Numbered from the stretch's first letter, positions 50,292-62,878 are shown. The stretch is 64,000 bases of DNA from Ciborinia camelliae (GCA_025890175.1 JANPYM010000005.1:1946166-2010165); one strand, 5' to 3'. Notes: generated from the letters alone by a model not told the origin. A program made the numbers and translations.

Positions 50292-51233
50292 ATGCATCGC
50301 CTCTTTCCTATTCGTTCACTATTACTCTTTACCACCTTGAGATTGGAGGCTTTATTTCCTGTACCTGATACCTTTATTTCCACTTGCGCCACTAGATCTC
50401 TAAATTCCCATTCGAAAACTGGGATCCTTAATAGAAATAACGTTATATCGACACAGATTCGAAGCGCAAAGATGTCGACCTCAAGTGCGGATGCAAAAGT
50501 GCAAGAGGTGATCGATAGATCAGGGGAACCAGCCAGTAAAGAAGCGGAGTTATTAAAGAAGAATGAGGGAAGGGAGGAAGCTTTGAATGATATCAAGGGG
50601 GAGGAGAAGAAAGTAGAGAAAAAAGAGGAGAAAAAGGAAGAAGCTTTACCTAAACTGAGCGCTGCGGATTTCAAAGCATATAATTCTATGGCCGAACAAA
50701 TGAATTACCATGTACGTTCCATTCCTTATTCTTTTGATTTTCCACTCCAATCCCCACAACCCAATCTTTTACCAACACCCTCTCCCCCCCTTTAGCACAA
50801 CCACTTCCGCCAAACCTGGACGCTCCTTCATACCGCCACAACCACCAACCAACGGCCACGCAATCTCTCTCTCCGCCAATTCCTACAAACCGGTCTCTCC
50901 TTCATCTCCCAACTAGAAATGCATCACGGCATCGAAGAAGCACACATATTCCCCGTTCTGGCGCGCAAGATGCCCGAATTCCAAAACGGCAAAAATGCGG
51001 CCGAATTACTGAGACAGCATAAAGAAATCCACAAGGGAATGGACATCATGCAAGAGTATCTTGAGAAATGCAGGGATGGGGAGACGGAATTGAGCTTGAA
51101 AGTGTTGGGAGAGAAGATGGATAGTTTTGGGGAGGTTCTTTGGAAACATTTGGATCAGGAGGTGGAGACGTTGGGCGCGGAGAATATGAGAAAGTACTGG
51201 AGTAAGGAGGAGGTGGCGAGGATGCCTATGTGA
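50292..51233 (+). CDS. Hemerythrin (HHE) cation-binding domain protein
   Basis: Two exons (50292-50711, 50796-51233) join in phase to 285 residues. Residues 1-60 are Arg/Leu/Ser-rich without acids and look like a mitochondrial presequence. Starting instead at the ATG at 50472 removes it and gives a 225-residue soluble form. A Lys/Glu-rich linker precedes the four-helix domain, with HNHFRQTW immediately after the splice junction, then MHHGIEEAHIFPVL and RQHKEIHKGMD. The repeated H-x(3)-E/H-x(3)-E spacing is the iron-ligand pattern of the HHE family. Such proteins bind di-iron, and oxygen or NO handling is proposed for some members. The substrate here is unknown. Confidence 0.85.
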
Positions 51234-52972
51234 GGTAGTCGAGAGATGTCTAGAGAACGGGTATGGGTGGTGTGTAATGTATTATCTTGTTCTGATCTGA
51301 TGGGATGGAAGTAAAGGTGTGGATGCTTTAAAAAAGCTAACAAGGTCTATCTATCTATATCATCCAAATATCGGAAATCGAGTAGATCAGATATAACGAG
51401 GGGCGGCATTCCAGGTAATAGTAAACAATGTATATATCTTCATTTCACCTCAACCTCCTCTCCATTTGTGTATTTCAAGCCGCCCAATAGGAGAACTGAT
51501 ATTCTCATCTCATCTTACCAAATGCAAACCTGTTGCCTTCGAAAATATTCAAATCTTTAAGTAGGTAGTTATTTTTTTGGTTACTTTTTGTCACACGCGT
51601 CACATCGAATCGTGTAGATAGAAACGTAGATATGCAATCTGATAAAAGATCTATGCTGAAGAGGAAAGGATCCTCTTCAGAGGATCACTACGTAATATAG
51701 AGGGTGTTCACGTGACTAGCTACATGGCATTCACCAGGTAGGCAGGGGCCTAGGCATGACACTTTTTGGCACTTTTTTTCTCTTCATTTCAAATATACAG
51801 CAAAAACTGTATCAATAATCGGCTATTTGTTCTCCCTATACATCCTGAGCTTATTGTATACCCAGCCTTTTCAATATCTTGAACACCTTAAATGTGCTTT
51901 TCCAATTTGAGCCTTCGCCATGCGAATTGGAAAGACTGTATCAGCTTCGCATGCAAACCCTGGAAATGAGAGTCGTGGGTATGCGGCATGCATGCTAGAT
52001 AGAGCACCTGACTGTATATGCTAGGAGGCTTGAGTGCCTATCAATATGGGACGCTACTCTTCATTGCTTGGAAAATATACAGGTACGGCTATGGCAGGGC
52101 CCCCTATTTTTGACCGCGTCCTACTTCTTTTCTTCGACCTTTTGGTTTAGCCTTCGCTCTGATATCATTATACAGTCTAGCTATAAAGCTATACATGAAG
52201 GATCAATCATAATGGAGGACATAGCATCGTGTGTATTAATGGGCTGGTGTGGCATTGTTTTCTGAGGCGGAGAAGGGCGCCTGATATATAATCTCTGGAT
52301 CTGGATACCCAAAACCTAGGCCAGGCCCACGTGGATTTCAGAATCTTGGAAAAGGAACCAGAGCCATCCACGGAAGAGGATAATCCGGAATCTTTGAACC
52401 TTTGAACCTGAATCTGAACTTGAACCAACCCGGAATATTTGGATCACCAAAAAGTTCATCGTTCATTAATGGACTTGAGCTCTGTTGAAATACTGGATAC
52501 CACACTTCATGTTAGGAAGACTCATCAAACAGCGTGTTTCGGCACAATGAGATATACATACATTGTAGCGCTCCCTAAACTCGTAGAATCTTCCAAATCA
52601 GAGTTTTTTTAAAAGAAAATCATACACAATTTCTTGATTTCTTCTATACGATCTGGATTTTCTATTGGAGCTTGAAATTGCTTGGAACGAATACCAATAT
52701 AACGATCGCCATACTTTGGGGGGCTAGACAGTCTTGGATCCTTCTCATTGGATGCAGCAGCTGCCTTCAGCCGAATACAGCGTTTCCTCCTGTACTAACT
52801 TCCATATGTCGCGGGTTCCCAATCCTAACATCAAAATATGCACAATGCTACAGAATTGACCGCACTCTAACATATATCAGAACCAACAGTATCCAAGCAA
52901 CAAACTATCCTCAAGGCACTTTCATCTTGAGACGAGTAGAACGACTAGTAACTTCCATGAAGTCGATATTAA
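51234..52972. other. Intergenic: no intact gene
   Basis: About 1.7 kb following the hemerythrin gene. It contains an inverted-repeat cluster at 51656-51686 and then sequence with many stops in all frames. Missing 5' parts of the zinc-finger relic may lie in its last few hundred bases but are not recognisable. Confidence 0.45.
51656..51686. other. Two mutually exclusive hairpins
   Basis: CTGAAGAGGA at 51656-51665 pairs perfectly with TCCTCTTCAG at 51671-51680 (5-nt loop). GATCCTCT at 51669-51676 also pairs perfectly with AGAGGATC at 51679-51686 (2-nt loop). The two stems share bases and so cannot form together. Confidence 0.6.
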
Positions 52973-53446
52973 GCCAATTACCAACGCCTCCACAAATGCA
53001 CAATACTTGACTGCAAAGCCCTTGGCTTCGAAAAACTCACAAAGCTTCGACATCACTAGTGCTCTCACGAGGCGCCTCGATTCTTCTGTCCCCGCAAAGA
53101 CAATCTCACGGAGCACAGCAAACGAGTACATGGCACCGATTCACATGTTTCCGTGGCCACACTCAAGGGCACAGCGCAGGCTTCACGAGTGGTAGCAAGG
53201 GAAGACGAAGAGATGGAAAACTCGGGTCCAGCTTCGGCCCCGACAGAAATGAAAAGCAATGCTAAGGCCAGTTCCCCGGCGCAAGATTTTTTATTAACAA
53301 AACTTGAGCATTCGCTTGTTTGGGATACAATTGCAATGTGGAAATTATTTCAAACATCCTCTTACGTGATGATCATCATTGAGCTTGTTGGATCTAAACG
53401 ACATCGTGGCCCATTTCTGTTTTCTGGCCGTAAACATCATGTATGA
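52973..53446 (+). pseudogene. C2H2 zinc-finger protein relic
   Basis: Reading the frame that starts after an AG at 52971-52972 gives HKCTILDCKALGFEKLTKLR followed by HH, a stop, then CSH. This is a CX4C-X12-H finger interrupted by TAG at about 53057 between its zinc-binding histidines. The frame then continues as APRFFCPRKDNLTEHSKRVH, a second finger of the RKDNLTEH type common in fungal regulators. An acidic Ser/Ala tail follows and ends at 53446. The first finger lies in the opened frame before the stop, so the gene cannot make both fingers without read-through. A splice that removes the stop would break the finger. Either it is a pseudogene or the TAG is a sequence error. The N-terminal part was not found. 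Confidence 0.55.
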
Positions 53447-53909
53447 AGGCCAAAATTCATAAAGGCTGTCCTATTTGGCCCTTAATCGCTTTAGAAATAC
53501 CATATTTGAGCCTTCAAGTCCTAGACTGAACATTGAACTGCCATGCTTTGAAGTTGAGAATGATCCAAAATTCCATTTAGAATAGTGAAAATTCGCTTGT
53601 CATATCTTCATGATACCTGATTCTGCTTGAATCGTAAGAAGAATGTTCTCTCTGCCCCATCGATCATGTCATAGCCACTCGGCAAGTCGAGGTTAAGATT
53701 AACCGTGGAAACCATATTCACAGTCCTCAACATATAGTTCAATTATACAGTGCCAAATTATAGCTTCATAATGTGTTTTTGCCTGATATACAGTGTCCTT
53801 ATACACCATCCCATGCACCCAATGCATATTATACACACTTTGTTTCCCTCTAAATAGTTCTTTCACCCATCCCAATCATCATATATATTTATTTTCTTCT
53901 CCAACGCCC
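53447..53909. other. Intergenic before uL13m
   Basis: 463 bp, AT-rich, no gene seen. It holds the 3' side of the minus-strand ribosomal-protein gene. Confidence 0.5.
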
Positions 53910-54583
53910 TCAATTCCTAACCTCCTCAACCTTCTTCTTTCCCCACCCCTCATCGGGCATCAAATCTCTCCTGACCCCCTCAAACCTAACCAAATTCTCC
54001 TTATACGGATGCGCCGCCCCCTCAAACGCCTTCAAACGCCCCAGCCTACCATCTCTCAACCGATTCTTCGGCAACATTCCACTCACCGCCTTCCTCAGGA
54101 CTTCGGCGCCTCCAAACTTTTCCATCAGTCCCTCCATACTGATTTCCTTCAGACTACCCGGTCGGGTATTATGACGGTAATATTTCTTCTGATACATTTT
54201 CTTGCCGGTAGTGTGCAAATTGGCGCAATTGGTGACGACGACGTAGTCGCCGCAGTCGGTGGAGGGATCGTAGATGGGCTTGTTTTTTCCCATGAGGAGG
54301 ATGGCGATGCGCGAGGCGAGGCGGCCGAGGGGCGGTGGGGTTATTTGGGCTGTGATGGAGGGGGGAGAGGAGGGCGTTGGGCGCGGACGAAGGGTCGAGA
54401 GGGAAATATGTGGCGCGCTTGCGGAGATATGGTGCCAGGTGCGGGAGTAGGCTAGTTTTGTCTGGAGGAGATATTAGATTATCTGGTTCGGAATATTGTA
54501 TCTTTATTTTTGCTTTGAATACATGTTGAGGAAGATGAAGAGTGGAGAGAGTGAGAACTTACGAATCCATTTGTTTGCGACAT
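53910..54583 (-). CDS. MRPL23: Mitochondrial ribosomal protein uL13m
   Basis: Two exons on the minus strand: a 21-nt first exon (54583-54563, MSQTNGF) and 54461-53910, giving 190 residues. The joined product reads TKLAYSRTWHHIS, PPPLGRLASRIAILLMGKNK, YDPSTDCGDYVVVTNCANLH, TRPGSLKEIS and AVSGMLPKNRLRDGRLGRLK, which are the L13 family blocks. It differs from cytosolic L13a in its N-terminus and in the bacterial-type LPKNRLR end. It is a component of the mitochondrial large ribosomal subunit. Without the tiny first exon the protein would have no plausible start before MGKNKP. It is divergent from CCS1. Confidence 0.93.
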
Positions 54584-54975
54584 CGTGGGGTATGAATGGC
54601 ACAACGGCCAATGCTAATAATGATGCGCAGGGGAATTGAAAATCGGTAGCTGAAGATTGGTATCGTTGTCGTCGTGAATTTTGAGCCTTGATATCAGTCG
54701 TGACCCTAGATGCCAAGACATTTTTTCTGTATAGCTTTACTGGGCTTTGATTGGCTGGAATCCTTGGCGAGGCTGGCGAGGCTTTCCGAAGCTGGATTTC
54801 AAAGCACCTGTTCATTGTTGCCCCACGTTTGATGTAGATGTTATATCCCAGAGTTCTTTCATAGTTCATTCATATAGTTTCATCCATATTGATTGAACTT
54901 TCTCTACCTATCATTGCATCATCTTGGCAAGTTTTTCCGACAAGAGGTATAAATCAGAGATACAAACTCCTCAAA
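54584..54975. promoter_or_regulatory. Divergent uL13m/CCS1 promoter
   Basis: 392 bp between two divergent start codons. Repeated GGCGAGGCT/GGCGAGGCT units occur near 54763-54782. No specific factor site is assigned. Confidence 0.5.
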
Positions 54976-55964
54976 ATGACCATCACAACTCCATTTCAGG
55001 TCCGTGTTCCCCGAAACGCTCGATCACGTGCAAGGAGATGGAAATCGAAAGATCACTAATGGAGAATAGACACAATTTGCTGTACCTATGACATGTGAAG
55101 CATGTATAAAAGACATTCAAGGGTCATTATTCAAACTGAGTGGCATCCAAAAAGTTGAAGCAAGTCTCAAGGATCAACTTGTCACTATTGAAGGAACAAG
55201 TACGTTCGTAACTCTTACCCCGCCAAGAGAACATGGAGGATTTGGCTACTGTTACTGATGTAGAGGGTAGCTGCGCCTTCAGAGATAGTACGGGCGATTG
55301 AAGAGACGGGACGAGATGCGATATTGAGGGGCTCGGGGGGTACTGACGGTATGTTTGTTTTTGTCACATCTCGTTTGAATAGAGTTTTTGTTCATTCCCA
55401 CTGTGTCTGCATCAATATTACCTTATGGTTGGCGTTTGGGAATGTTTGTCTGAGAGATATATAGGTGCGGCTGTTTGTATTCTCGAGACACATGATACGA
55501 CTGTATCGGACAAGGTACGAGGTTTGGTGAGGATGGTACAGGTTTCTCCTTCATTAACGTTGGTGGATTTGACGATTCGGGGATTGCAAGAGGGGATGTA
55601 TTGGGTTACCATCAGAGAAGCCGGGGATATTTCTAACGGGGCGATATCTACGGCGGGTTTGTGGAAGGGAAATGGTGAGGGCTCACCTAAAGGTAATTTT
55701 GGTACAGTGAGTGTGGGGAAGAACGGTATGGGGAGTGTGTTTTTGGATAAGCCAATCCAGATATGGGAGATGATTGGGAGGGGGATGGTGGTATCAAAAC
55801 AACATGAGGGAGACAAGAAGTTTGAGAAAAATGATGAGAATACTCTCGTGGGGGTAATTGCACGAAGTGCAGGAGTGTGGGATAACGACAAGACTGTCTG
55901 TTCTTGCTCGGGCAAGACATTGTGGGAGGAAAGGAAAGATGAGGTCAGCAAAGGCATGCTCTGA
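54976..55964 (+). CDS. CCS1: Copper chaperone for superoxide dismutase
   Basis: Four exons (54976-54999, 55070-55199, 55271-55348, 55465-55964) join in phase to 243 residues, as in fungal CCS1. Domain 1 is an HMA-type fold with the copper site MTCEAC (Cys17 and Cys20). Domain 2 resembles Cu/Zn-SOD but has lost most metal ligands (LTIRGLQEGMYWVTIREAGD). Domain 3 carries the CxC copper-transfer motif CSC at 223-225. The protein delivers copper to SOD1 and forms its disulfide in the cytosol and the mitochondrial intermembrane space. The first coding exon is only 24 nt. Confidence 0.95.
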
Positions 55965-57397
55965 TCATATATCAGACGATCGCATAAGAAATGACATGAT
56001 AGTATGATACGATATGTATGCTTAAGAAGCATAATTTCTTCTTCGCTTTGAATATGTTCGTACATTTCGCGTGAGATCGAGCCGTGGTTGACTGGAGAAC
56101 TCGAAAGAAGTAATCAAGAGGAAGAAATGAAGGACTGTTGAAGTGTTCGATGAGGCTACTAGGGCCTCTCTCAAACCTTACGGAGGAGTATTATGAACAG
56201 TAAGTTGGCTTCTCCTGTCAAAAGTTAAGTACATCTGCGTTTCAAACTTGTCATCTGCCGGGTAATGATTCCACTTTTCTCATCTCCATATCGTCAAGAT
56301 TCGTTGTATGGAGGATCAAGCATGGTTTGAGGGAGACCTTCTAACCCAAATCAGCCATGTTTGGGTTGTAAATTGCAGCCCTACCCTTAGCCAACTATGT
56401 ATGGTGATCTCATAATTCTTCACGTAACAAAATTCTGGATTGCCAACCCCTAAATTTACGTTAGTGTTTGGAATATCGCAGAATCTGCTGTTGCTTTTAT
56501 GGCATCGGCTTTTGCATCTGCCTGCTGGATCGACTTGTCTTCATAGTTGAGACAAAAAAAGCATCTTGCAAACAAAATTAATCTCAATGATCATCAATCT
56601 GGTATCTTCACCTTCCTTTTTTTTTCCGAAAAAAAAGAAAAAAAGAAGAAAAAATCTTGTGCGCGGCCGTCTAGGTGCGCACGAGATTCTCAAACAAGGT
56701 GATGATGAAGCGAGTTTCGTCCTATTGCGGTGTCTCCCCCTGATACTCGCCAAGCTTCCTGCGCTCAGTTCAACGCTTATCCGAAATCCGATAAGGTTCC
56801 GTGAGGTTATTTGGCGGGTATCTTCGAGGATTTTCCCTTGGGATTTGAGGGAGACATTATTGGAGGGGTTGGAGTTGAGATATGTGATATGTACGTGGCC
56901 AACTTGTGATCTGTTCGGAGTTTCCGGAGTAAATTGCTGGATTGGTTTGAGACGAGATACTTCTTCTTTCATCCTTGGAGATATCATTATTGGCTTGGTT
57001 TGAATGGTATACGATGCCATTATTACCAAATCGATAGTCAAGGTCAAAAATAACTTGGCATATCGAACTCTTCAAGGAGGTAAATAACAAGTCCTTGGGT
57101 CTGAAGAAGTTATTCGTAGTTACAATACATATCACCAGATCAAACCTATAAATAATGTCAAATGAAATAAAATAAAATACTGTACCAATACCAGATTGGG
57201 TAATCTTACATATCAACAACACAAATTGGAACTATTGAATCGATCCCGCTGCAAGTGAGGCAATCACTATCACCAGGGTTAGTTTTTGGTATTATAGGTC
57301 CATAATCTCGAACTCAATTCTACCAGTTCTACCAACCCAAGAAACTGTAGGTACACACTCGACTGCTGACCCGACCTGACCTGACCTCCCATTATTA

Positions 57398-57434
<37 letters not shown>

Positions 57435-59132
57435 ATATTATTAGAAGAGAGAAATCGTGGACCGATGAAAGCCAAAAAGAGTGCACGGACAAGGAAAATA
57501 GGTTGGTAACCTACGCGCCGGTGGAACAAAAATGACAGAAAGCGTAGGTAACTCTTGAACCATCCAATAATCGGCATGGTATAAGGGGTTCTTGGAACAC
57601 TTGCTGCTTTGAACCCGCCTCAAGCGAACCTCATCTCATCCAGGGTTCTCAAGCTTGCATGTCTACCAATCACATTGTCGATTTTAGAGAAATAAAGTAA
57701 GTTTGCTGGTGGCTTGGACGATGAATGATTAATCATGATATTTTTGTATGAGAGTACAATAGATAGATATTGAAGCAGCGACTGACAAGGGGGATCTGAG
57801 TCTTGTTAAGTGGTTTGGAATCTGGAGTATGTTACTCCGTACATACCTCAAGGATCTCAAGGTACGTAATATAAGAGCCTATTTCAATATCTACGGAGTA
57901 GGTACTAGGTAGGTATAGTTCTGCCCACTGCCCTGTGTTCCACCTATGGATAGGTACATATTCGTATCAACACCGGTCTCCCTTGAGCCACTTCTATATT
58001 TAATTATAATTCTTTGAATATATATACACATACATATGTATATATATATATATAACACGGAAATACTATAACAATTCGAATGCATGAAACTCACTTGTTA
58101 GATCTACTTACTTTAGCTAACTTGCTTGATGCTTTTTCCCTTCAAATATCCTCCACATTAGTTGTATCCCCATACAACACAATACGTCGATTAGTTGCCG
58201 TGCCCGGATCTTGTCTGTATGGTGTCTGATTAGCAGAAAGAGCATATTATTTCCGACTAGGTAGGAGGAAGGAGTGGGAACTAGGAAGTTTAGGAACCCC
58301 TCTACATCCACTTTTTAGTATCACTGCACACTGCATAGTGCACACACAGCCCACGCAAGTTGCAACCCAAACGCAAACTCAAAGCATTCAAACCTCGTCT
58401 AACACTCCATTTTCAGTCTTCCACACCCAAAAAAAAAACGTCTAGGGCGCTACTCGTACACTGATTTTCTTCTTACACCCACTCACCTTCTTCCGTTCGT
58501 TGCAAGAGCGCTGCTAGCCAGCGATTGTACCTTGCATTTCCAACACAATTCGTTCTGCTTCTTGCATACACTCGCTCGCACTCCCTTGTCTCTATACTTT
58601 GGCACTTTATCCGTATCTTTTTCTATTTTCCTACTGAAATTCTTCCATCAATCTTTCAATATTATTAGAACACAATCACGAGAACGGAAAATATCGAATA
58701 TCAGTCTCCACGTTCTTTAGGTTTCGAATACCTATGACCCACCAGCCCACTACTACGATCAGCAATCAACACTAATTAATTACCACGGGAGGAGCCCGAA
58801 AGCCAAATCCTACGAAAAGTACAAGGGATCGTATCGATCCTTTCGAATTATATACTTTAAAGAAATAATCTCAATCACTCGACAATAGAACTCCCATCGC
58901 TGGACGGTTGCGAGGATATTTAATACAGAAACTACTCAGTAGTGGCATCAGTGTGAAAGGACGCACGCAGGCAGATACCGACAATTCGAAATAACTTCGC
59001 ACAACATACGAGTATTGCAACACGACATAGAACTTCCTTACACCGCTTTACAGCTGGCCGCTCATGAAGGCGACCAGCCGGCAGCGAAAGGATATTTTAC
59101 GAACATATAATATTTGAGAAAGAGAAGGCATC
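55965..59132. other. Intergenic CCS1/NoxR, long
   Basis: 3.2 kb without a confident gene. An open plus-strand frame at 56566-57003 (145 residues, with LPLILAKLPALSSTLIRNP) has no family I know and starts in a poly-Lys tract; it may be a relic. ATT trinucleotides occur at 57391-57433 and a TA run at about 58036-58053. The pyrimidine-rich 58330-59130 region is a probable long NoxR leader containing short upstream frames. Confidence 0.4.
57391..57433 (+). repeat. ATT trinucleotide microsatellite
   Basis: About fourteen ATT units with one G interruption. Non-coding. Confidence 0.85.
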
Positions 59133-61026
59133 ATGTCATTGAAACAGGTTAGTGGATGGAAGGGAGAAAGAGGACGATTGGAGAAGGTATGCTTGTACTG
59201 ACCACCTGCACAGGAAATAGAGACCTGGGTGTCTGCCCTTAATCGTTACGATAATAATGAATTTGATGAAGCGTTGAAGGAGTTTGATGAAATTGCAGAA
59301 ACTTCGAAGATTCTCTTCAATTGTGGTGTTATTCATGCGACGTTGGGAGAGCATGAGAAAGCGGTTAGTACTTTCCATTCCTAGTGAAGAGCTTAATCCT
59401 ACGTGCAGAATCTAATTCACTACAGGTCGAGTGTTACCAAAAAGCAGTTCGTCTGGATCAATACCTGGCCGTTGCATATTTTCAACAAGGTGTTTCAAAT
59501 TTCTTGGTTGGCGATTTCGAGGAGGCTTTGGCAAACTTCAACGACACTTTACTATACCTGAGAGGAAACAACGTGATTGATTATGCTCAGCTTGGTCTCT
59601 TATTCAAGCTTTATTCTTGCGAAGTATTGTTTAATCGTGGATTATGTTACATATACCTGCAACAAAAGGACGCGGGGATGCAGGATTTCTCCTTTGCCGT
59701 TAAAGAGAAGGTTGTTGAGGATCATAATGTCATTGATGAGGCAATTCGTGATGAAGCGGAGGTATGCTACTCATTCAGAGCTTCGTATCGAAATTTACTG
59801 ATCTCTTCATAGGGCTATACAGTTTTCTCCATTCCCGTAGGAGTTGTTTACAGGCCGAATCAGGCCAAAGTCAAGAACTTAAAGACAAAAGACTATTTGG
59901 GCAAGGCACGTTTAGTTGCTGCTTCGGACCGTAATAATGCCTTTACTGGCTTTGCTGGCTCAGAAATCAAAAATGTGAGTTATATTCATTATATACTCTA
60001 TTCTCGTGACACTAACTGTTTCAGGCGGGTATGGTTCAAGCTAAGGACGACCGTCCCACGGAGAATCTTTCATACGCTGCGGCGAACCTTGTAAAGCCAG
60101 GCCTATCGAGTAAGAGACAGCAGTCAGAACCCCCTCTAAACCGAAATGTTTTCCCACCCACGCCTCCTCCCGAGGGGGAGAAGCCACCTATGAGTCGCGG
60201 GGCTTCTGTTCGAAACGGCCCCAAACCAATGCTAGCCAAACTCAATATTGAAAAAGCACGCCCCAATGAAGGTTATGAGATCCGTGAACGTGACGATGTA
60301 AGAAGTCCGCCGGATGGGCGACCTAGACGCGGGACTCAACGAACAGCATCTGAACCGAGGGGGCCATCACAAATGCAATATTCCACCAGAAGGTCAGAAT
60401 CACGCTCAAGACAGCCGCCAAGACGAATGCAATCGACGCAGGAGGAAGATGATGATTACCCTGAGGATCTTTATGATATGTACAGTTCCCCTCGCCGACG
60501 ATCAAATCTCTCTAGACGCAGCACTCGTAATAAATATATCGAAGAAGAAAGTGAATATGCAAGTGATTACGACGAGGGTTCTTTTGATGAGGATGAATTC
60601 GAAATGGTTTCGAGTCGCCCGCCTCCTAAGTCCCGCACAGCATCCTCAATTAATGGTAGTAATGGCCGAGCTGGCTCTCGCCAACCTGATATTCGCAAAG
60701 TTCGTGTGAAGGTTCACGCCGAGGATGTGCGATATATGATGATAGGCATGGCTATCGAATTCCGCGATTTGCAAGACACAATAAAGGAAAAGTTTGGTAT
60801 ACGCGATCGATTTAAGATTAAAGTTCGTGACGAGGATGATCCCAGAGGGGATATGATTACGATGGGTGATCAGGATGATTTGGATATGATATTATCAAGC
60901 GTGAAATCAAACGCCAAGAGAGAACGTCTAGATATGGGAAAGATGGAAGTGAGTTTTCTCCGATGTCCCCTATCTCACATTGTCGATTGCTGACATAACA
61001 TCTAGATTTGGGTAGTAAAGGCATGA
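59133..61026 (+). CDS. noxR: NADPH-oxidase regulator NoxR (p67phox-like)
   Basis: Six exons (59133-59147, 59214-59363, 59426-59761, 59813-59974, 60025-60948, 61006-61026) join in phase to 535 residues. Residues 1 to about 170 are TPR repeats that bind Rac (EIETWVSALNRYDNNEFDEAL, FNCGVIHATLGEHEKA, VAYFQQGVSNFLVGDFEEAL). A p67phox-type activation segment follows near 170-200 (GYTVFSIPVGVVYRPNQAKV). A long Pro/Ser/Arg-rich linker comes next, then a C-terminal PB1 domain (VRVKVHAEDVRYMMIG through KMEIWVVKA). The protein activates fungal NoxA/NoxB to make superoxide at the plasma membrane and ER during hyphal differentiation and infection-structure formation. First and last coding exons are only 15 and 21 nt. 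Confidence 0.95.
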
Positions 61027-62878
61027 TGTGAGGACAAGCAAGATAATGATGAATGTTGACGACTATGTCTTTCCTTTCTCTGTTTTTTGGGCGAAGTTTG
61101 AAAGAGAAGAGATTTTCTACTCAATTGTTTGTTCGACACAAAACCATCTTCGATATGATACCAGCAAATACCCCCCCCCCCCCATATTTAGCGAATATAA
61201 ATATTGCCCCTTTTCTTAATTCTGAATGCTGGCACTTAGACTTATATCACTTCGAAAGAACAAACGTAATTGCATTCGGAAAATCCGATGGTATGTACAT
61301 GCATTTTGAATTCGAGGAAGAGAATGAGAAGAATAGGGAGAGATGCATTATCGAATTGAATGTCTGAGACAGATCGATTTTATCTTCCTCATTTGGGGGG
61401 TTTGATGGTTTGCAGATTTCCTTTTCGTTTTCTTTCTTTCTTAGTACTAGCTTTCTTATTGGGGGGGGTTACGATAGCGGGTGGTGGGGCGAGCTTAGTT
61501 GAAAGAAGGAAATGAAATAAGACGGATAATGTAAAACTGGGAGAATGTATTGGGGTTGGATATCCCGGAAATGGATGATGGGGATGGGGATGGATGCCAG
61601 TGAGGGATTGGTTAGATATCTTCACAGGTATTACAGAATCGAGAATAGAAATATTCGTAGAGTGGATTTATAATGACTTGCCGTTTCCTAACTTGACTGA
61701 TATTGTGATGTCACAAGAACGAAAGATTCTGAGGGTTGTGAGGATGGTGCTATGCCATTGAAAAATGCATTTTGATGGCCTCGGTAAATGAGAATCAGAG
61801 GTGTATGTATAGGTTATATATGATATACAGACGGTATAAAAAATATGTTAAGAAGTTCCCTACCAACACCCAGTGGCACAAGTCATCGTATCATTATATC
61901 TGTTGCATATTACATATCGGATATCGGATAGTAAAATTTCAGGGTGTGAAAATTCAAAACCGGGATCACGAAGAGGAAATTGAAGATTGAAAATCTGGAG
62001 ATTCACATGGAGCCACGAAATCCAACAAATTGGGAGTCCGGGACAGAAGCTACTAAAGTAGTACTCGGCGAAGAAAGACTCAGCAGCGCATCAGGGATAG
62101 ATGATAGATAAAATAATGTGATGTGAAGAAAACGACAGCTTAGCTCAGCTCAGCTGAGCTCACCTCACCGGGAGCAGGGAGAATCGATACTATAGGAGTC
62201 TTTGAAGTGGTGGAGAGGTTGAACACTGAGGAATCAGTACTCCAACGGGTGTATATTTGAATACATCTATACATAAGACAAGGTGAAAGTGTAATCTGCA
62301 ATGAGGAAAGGAGGAAATGGGGAGATGATCAGGAGATGATATTGAAATCCCGTGGATATCCAGCAAATAGAGTTTAAATCAAATGGATGTTTGTTGTATA
62401 TATTAAACCAAAGAATTCAAAAACCCCCAATGAACTAAAGAATTCCTACTGGCGATTTGCAGAGACTTGCATATTCTGGGGAGAAGGAGTTGTTGGCATT
62501 TGGTTTTATGAGACGAAAGTCTAGCTCTATAAGATAGGCTAGCGGATATATATCAGTGCTGATGAGGTTGTGACTGGATGAGAATGGAGATACACTCATT
62601 GTGCGTCCACATCTGTAAAAAAGAAAGAGAGCAAAATATGACGTGCAACAAAAGGGGTTCAGATGGACGGGCTGTGAAGATCATTCATAGGACAACATTA
62701 AATAACTAAACTGAATTACAATTGGGTTGAATTCCATGCTTCATTGGTATCTATATACAAAGTCCCAAAAATGCGCCGAACGCTCTACACCTAAGATGCA
62801 TGCCATAACGCCTTCCCACTATAAAGCAATCCTGAGCAATGGTACTATTCAATCATGAAAGAATGAAGTATGCAAAAT
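61027..62878. other. Convergent intergenic NoxR/urate oxidase
   Basis: 1.85 kb with no supported gene. It contains a poly-C run near 61169-61182, GGATG repeats near 61555-61600 and a perfect 14-bp palindrome AGCTCAGCTGAGCT at 62147-62160. Confidence 0.5.

Noticed and set aside
50030..50674. 214-residue minus-strand ORF
   Set aside because: Antisense to the hemerythrin gene; its Phe/Ser richness mirrors the Lys/Glu-rich linker.
53793..54455. 220-residue plus-strand ORF
   Set aside because: Antisense shadow of the uL13m gene, whose conserved protein is clear on the minus strand.
55418..56065. 215-residue minus-strand ORF
   Set aside because: Antisense shadow of the last CCS1 exon.
56566..57003. 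145-residue plus-strand ORF between CCS1 and NoxR
   Set aside because: Starts in a poly-A/poly-Lys run and matches no family; the opposite strand is equally open. Left as a possible relic only.
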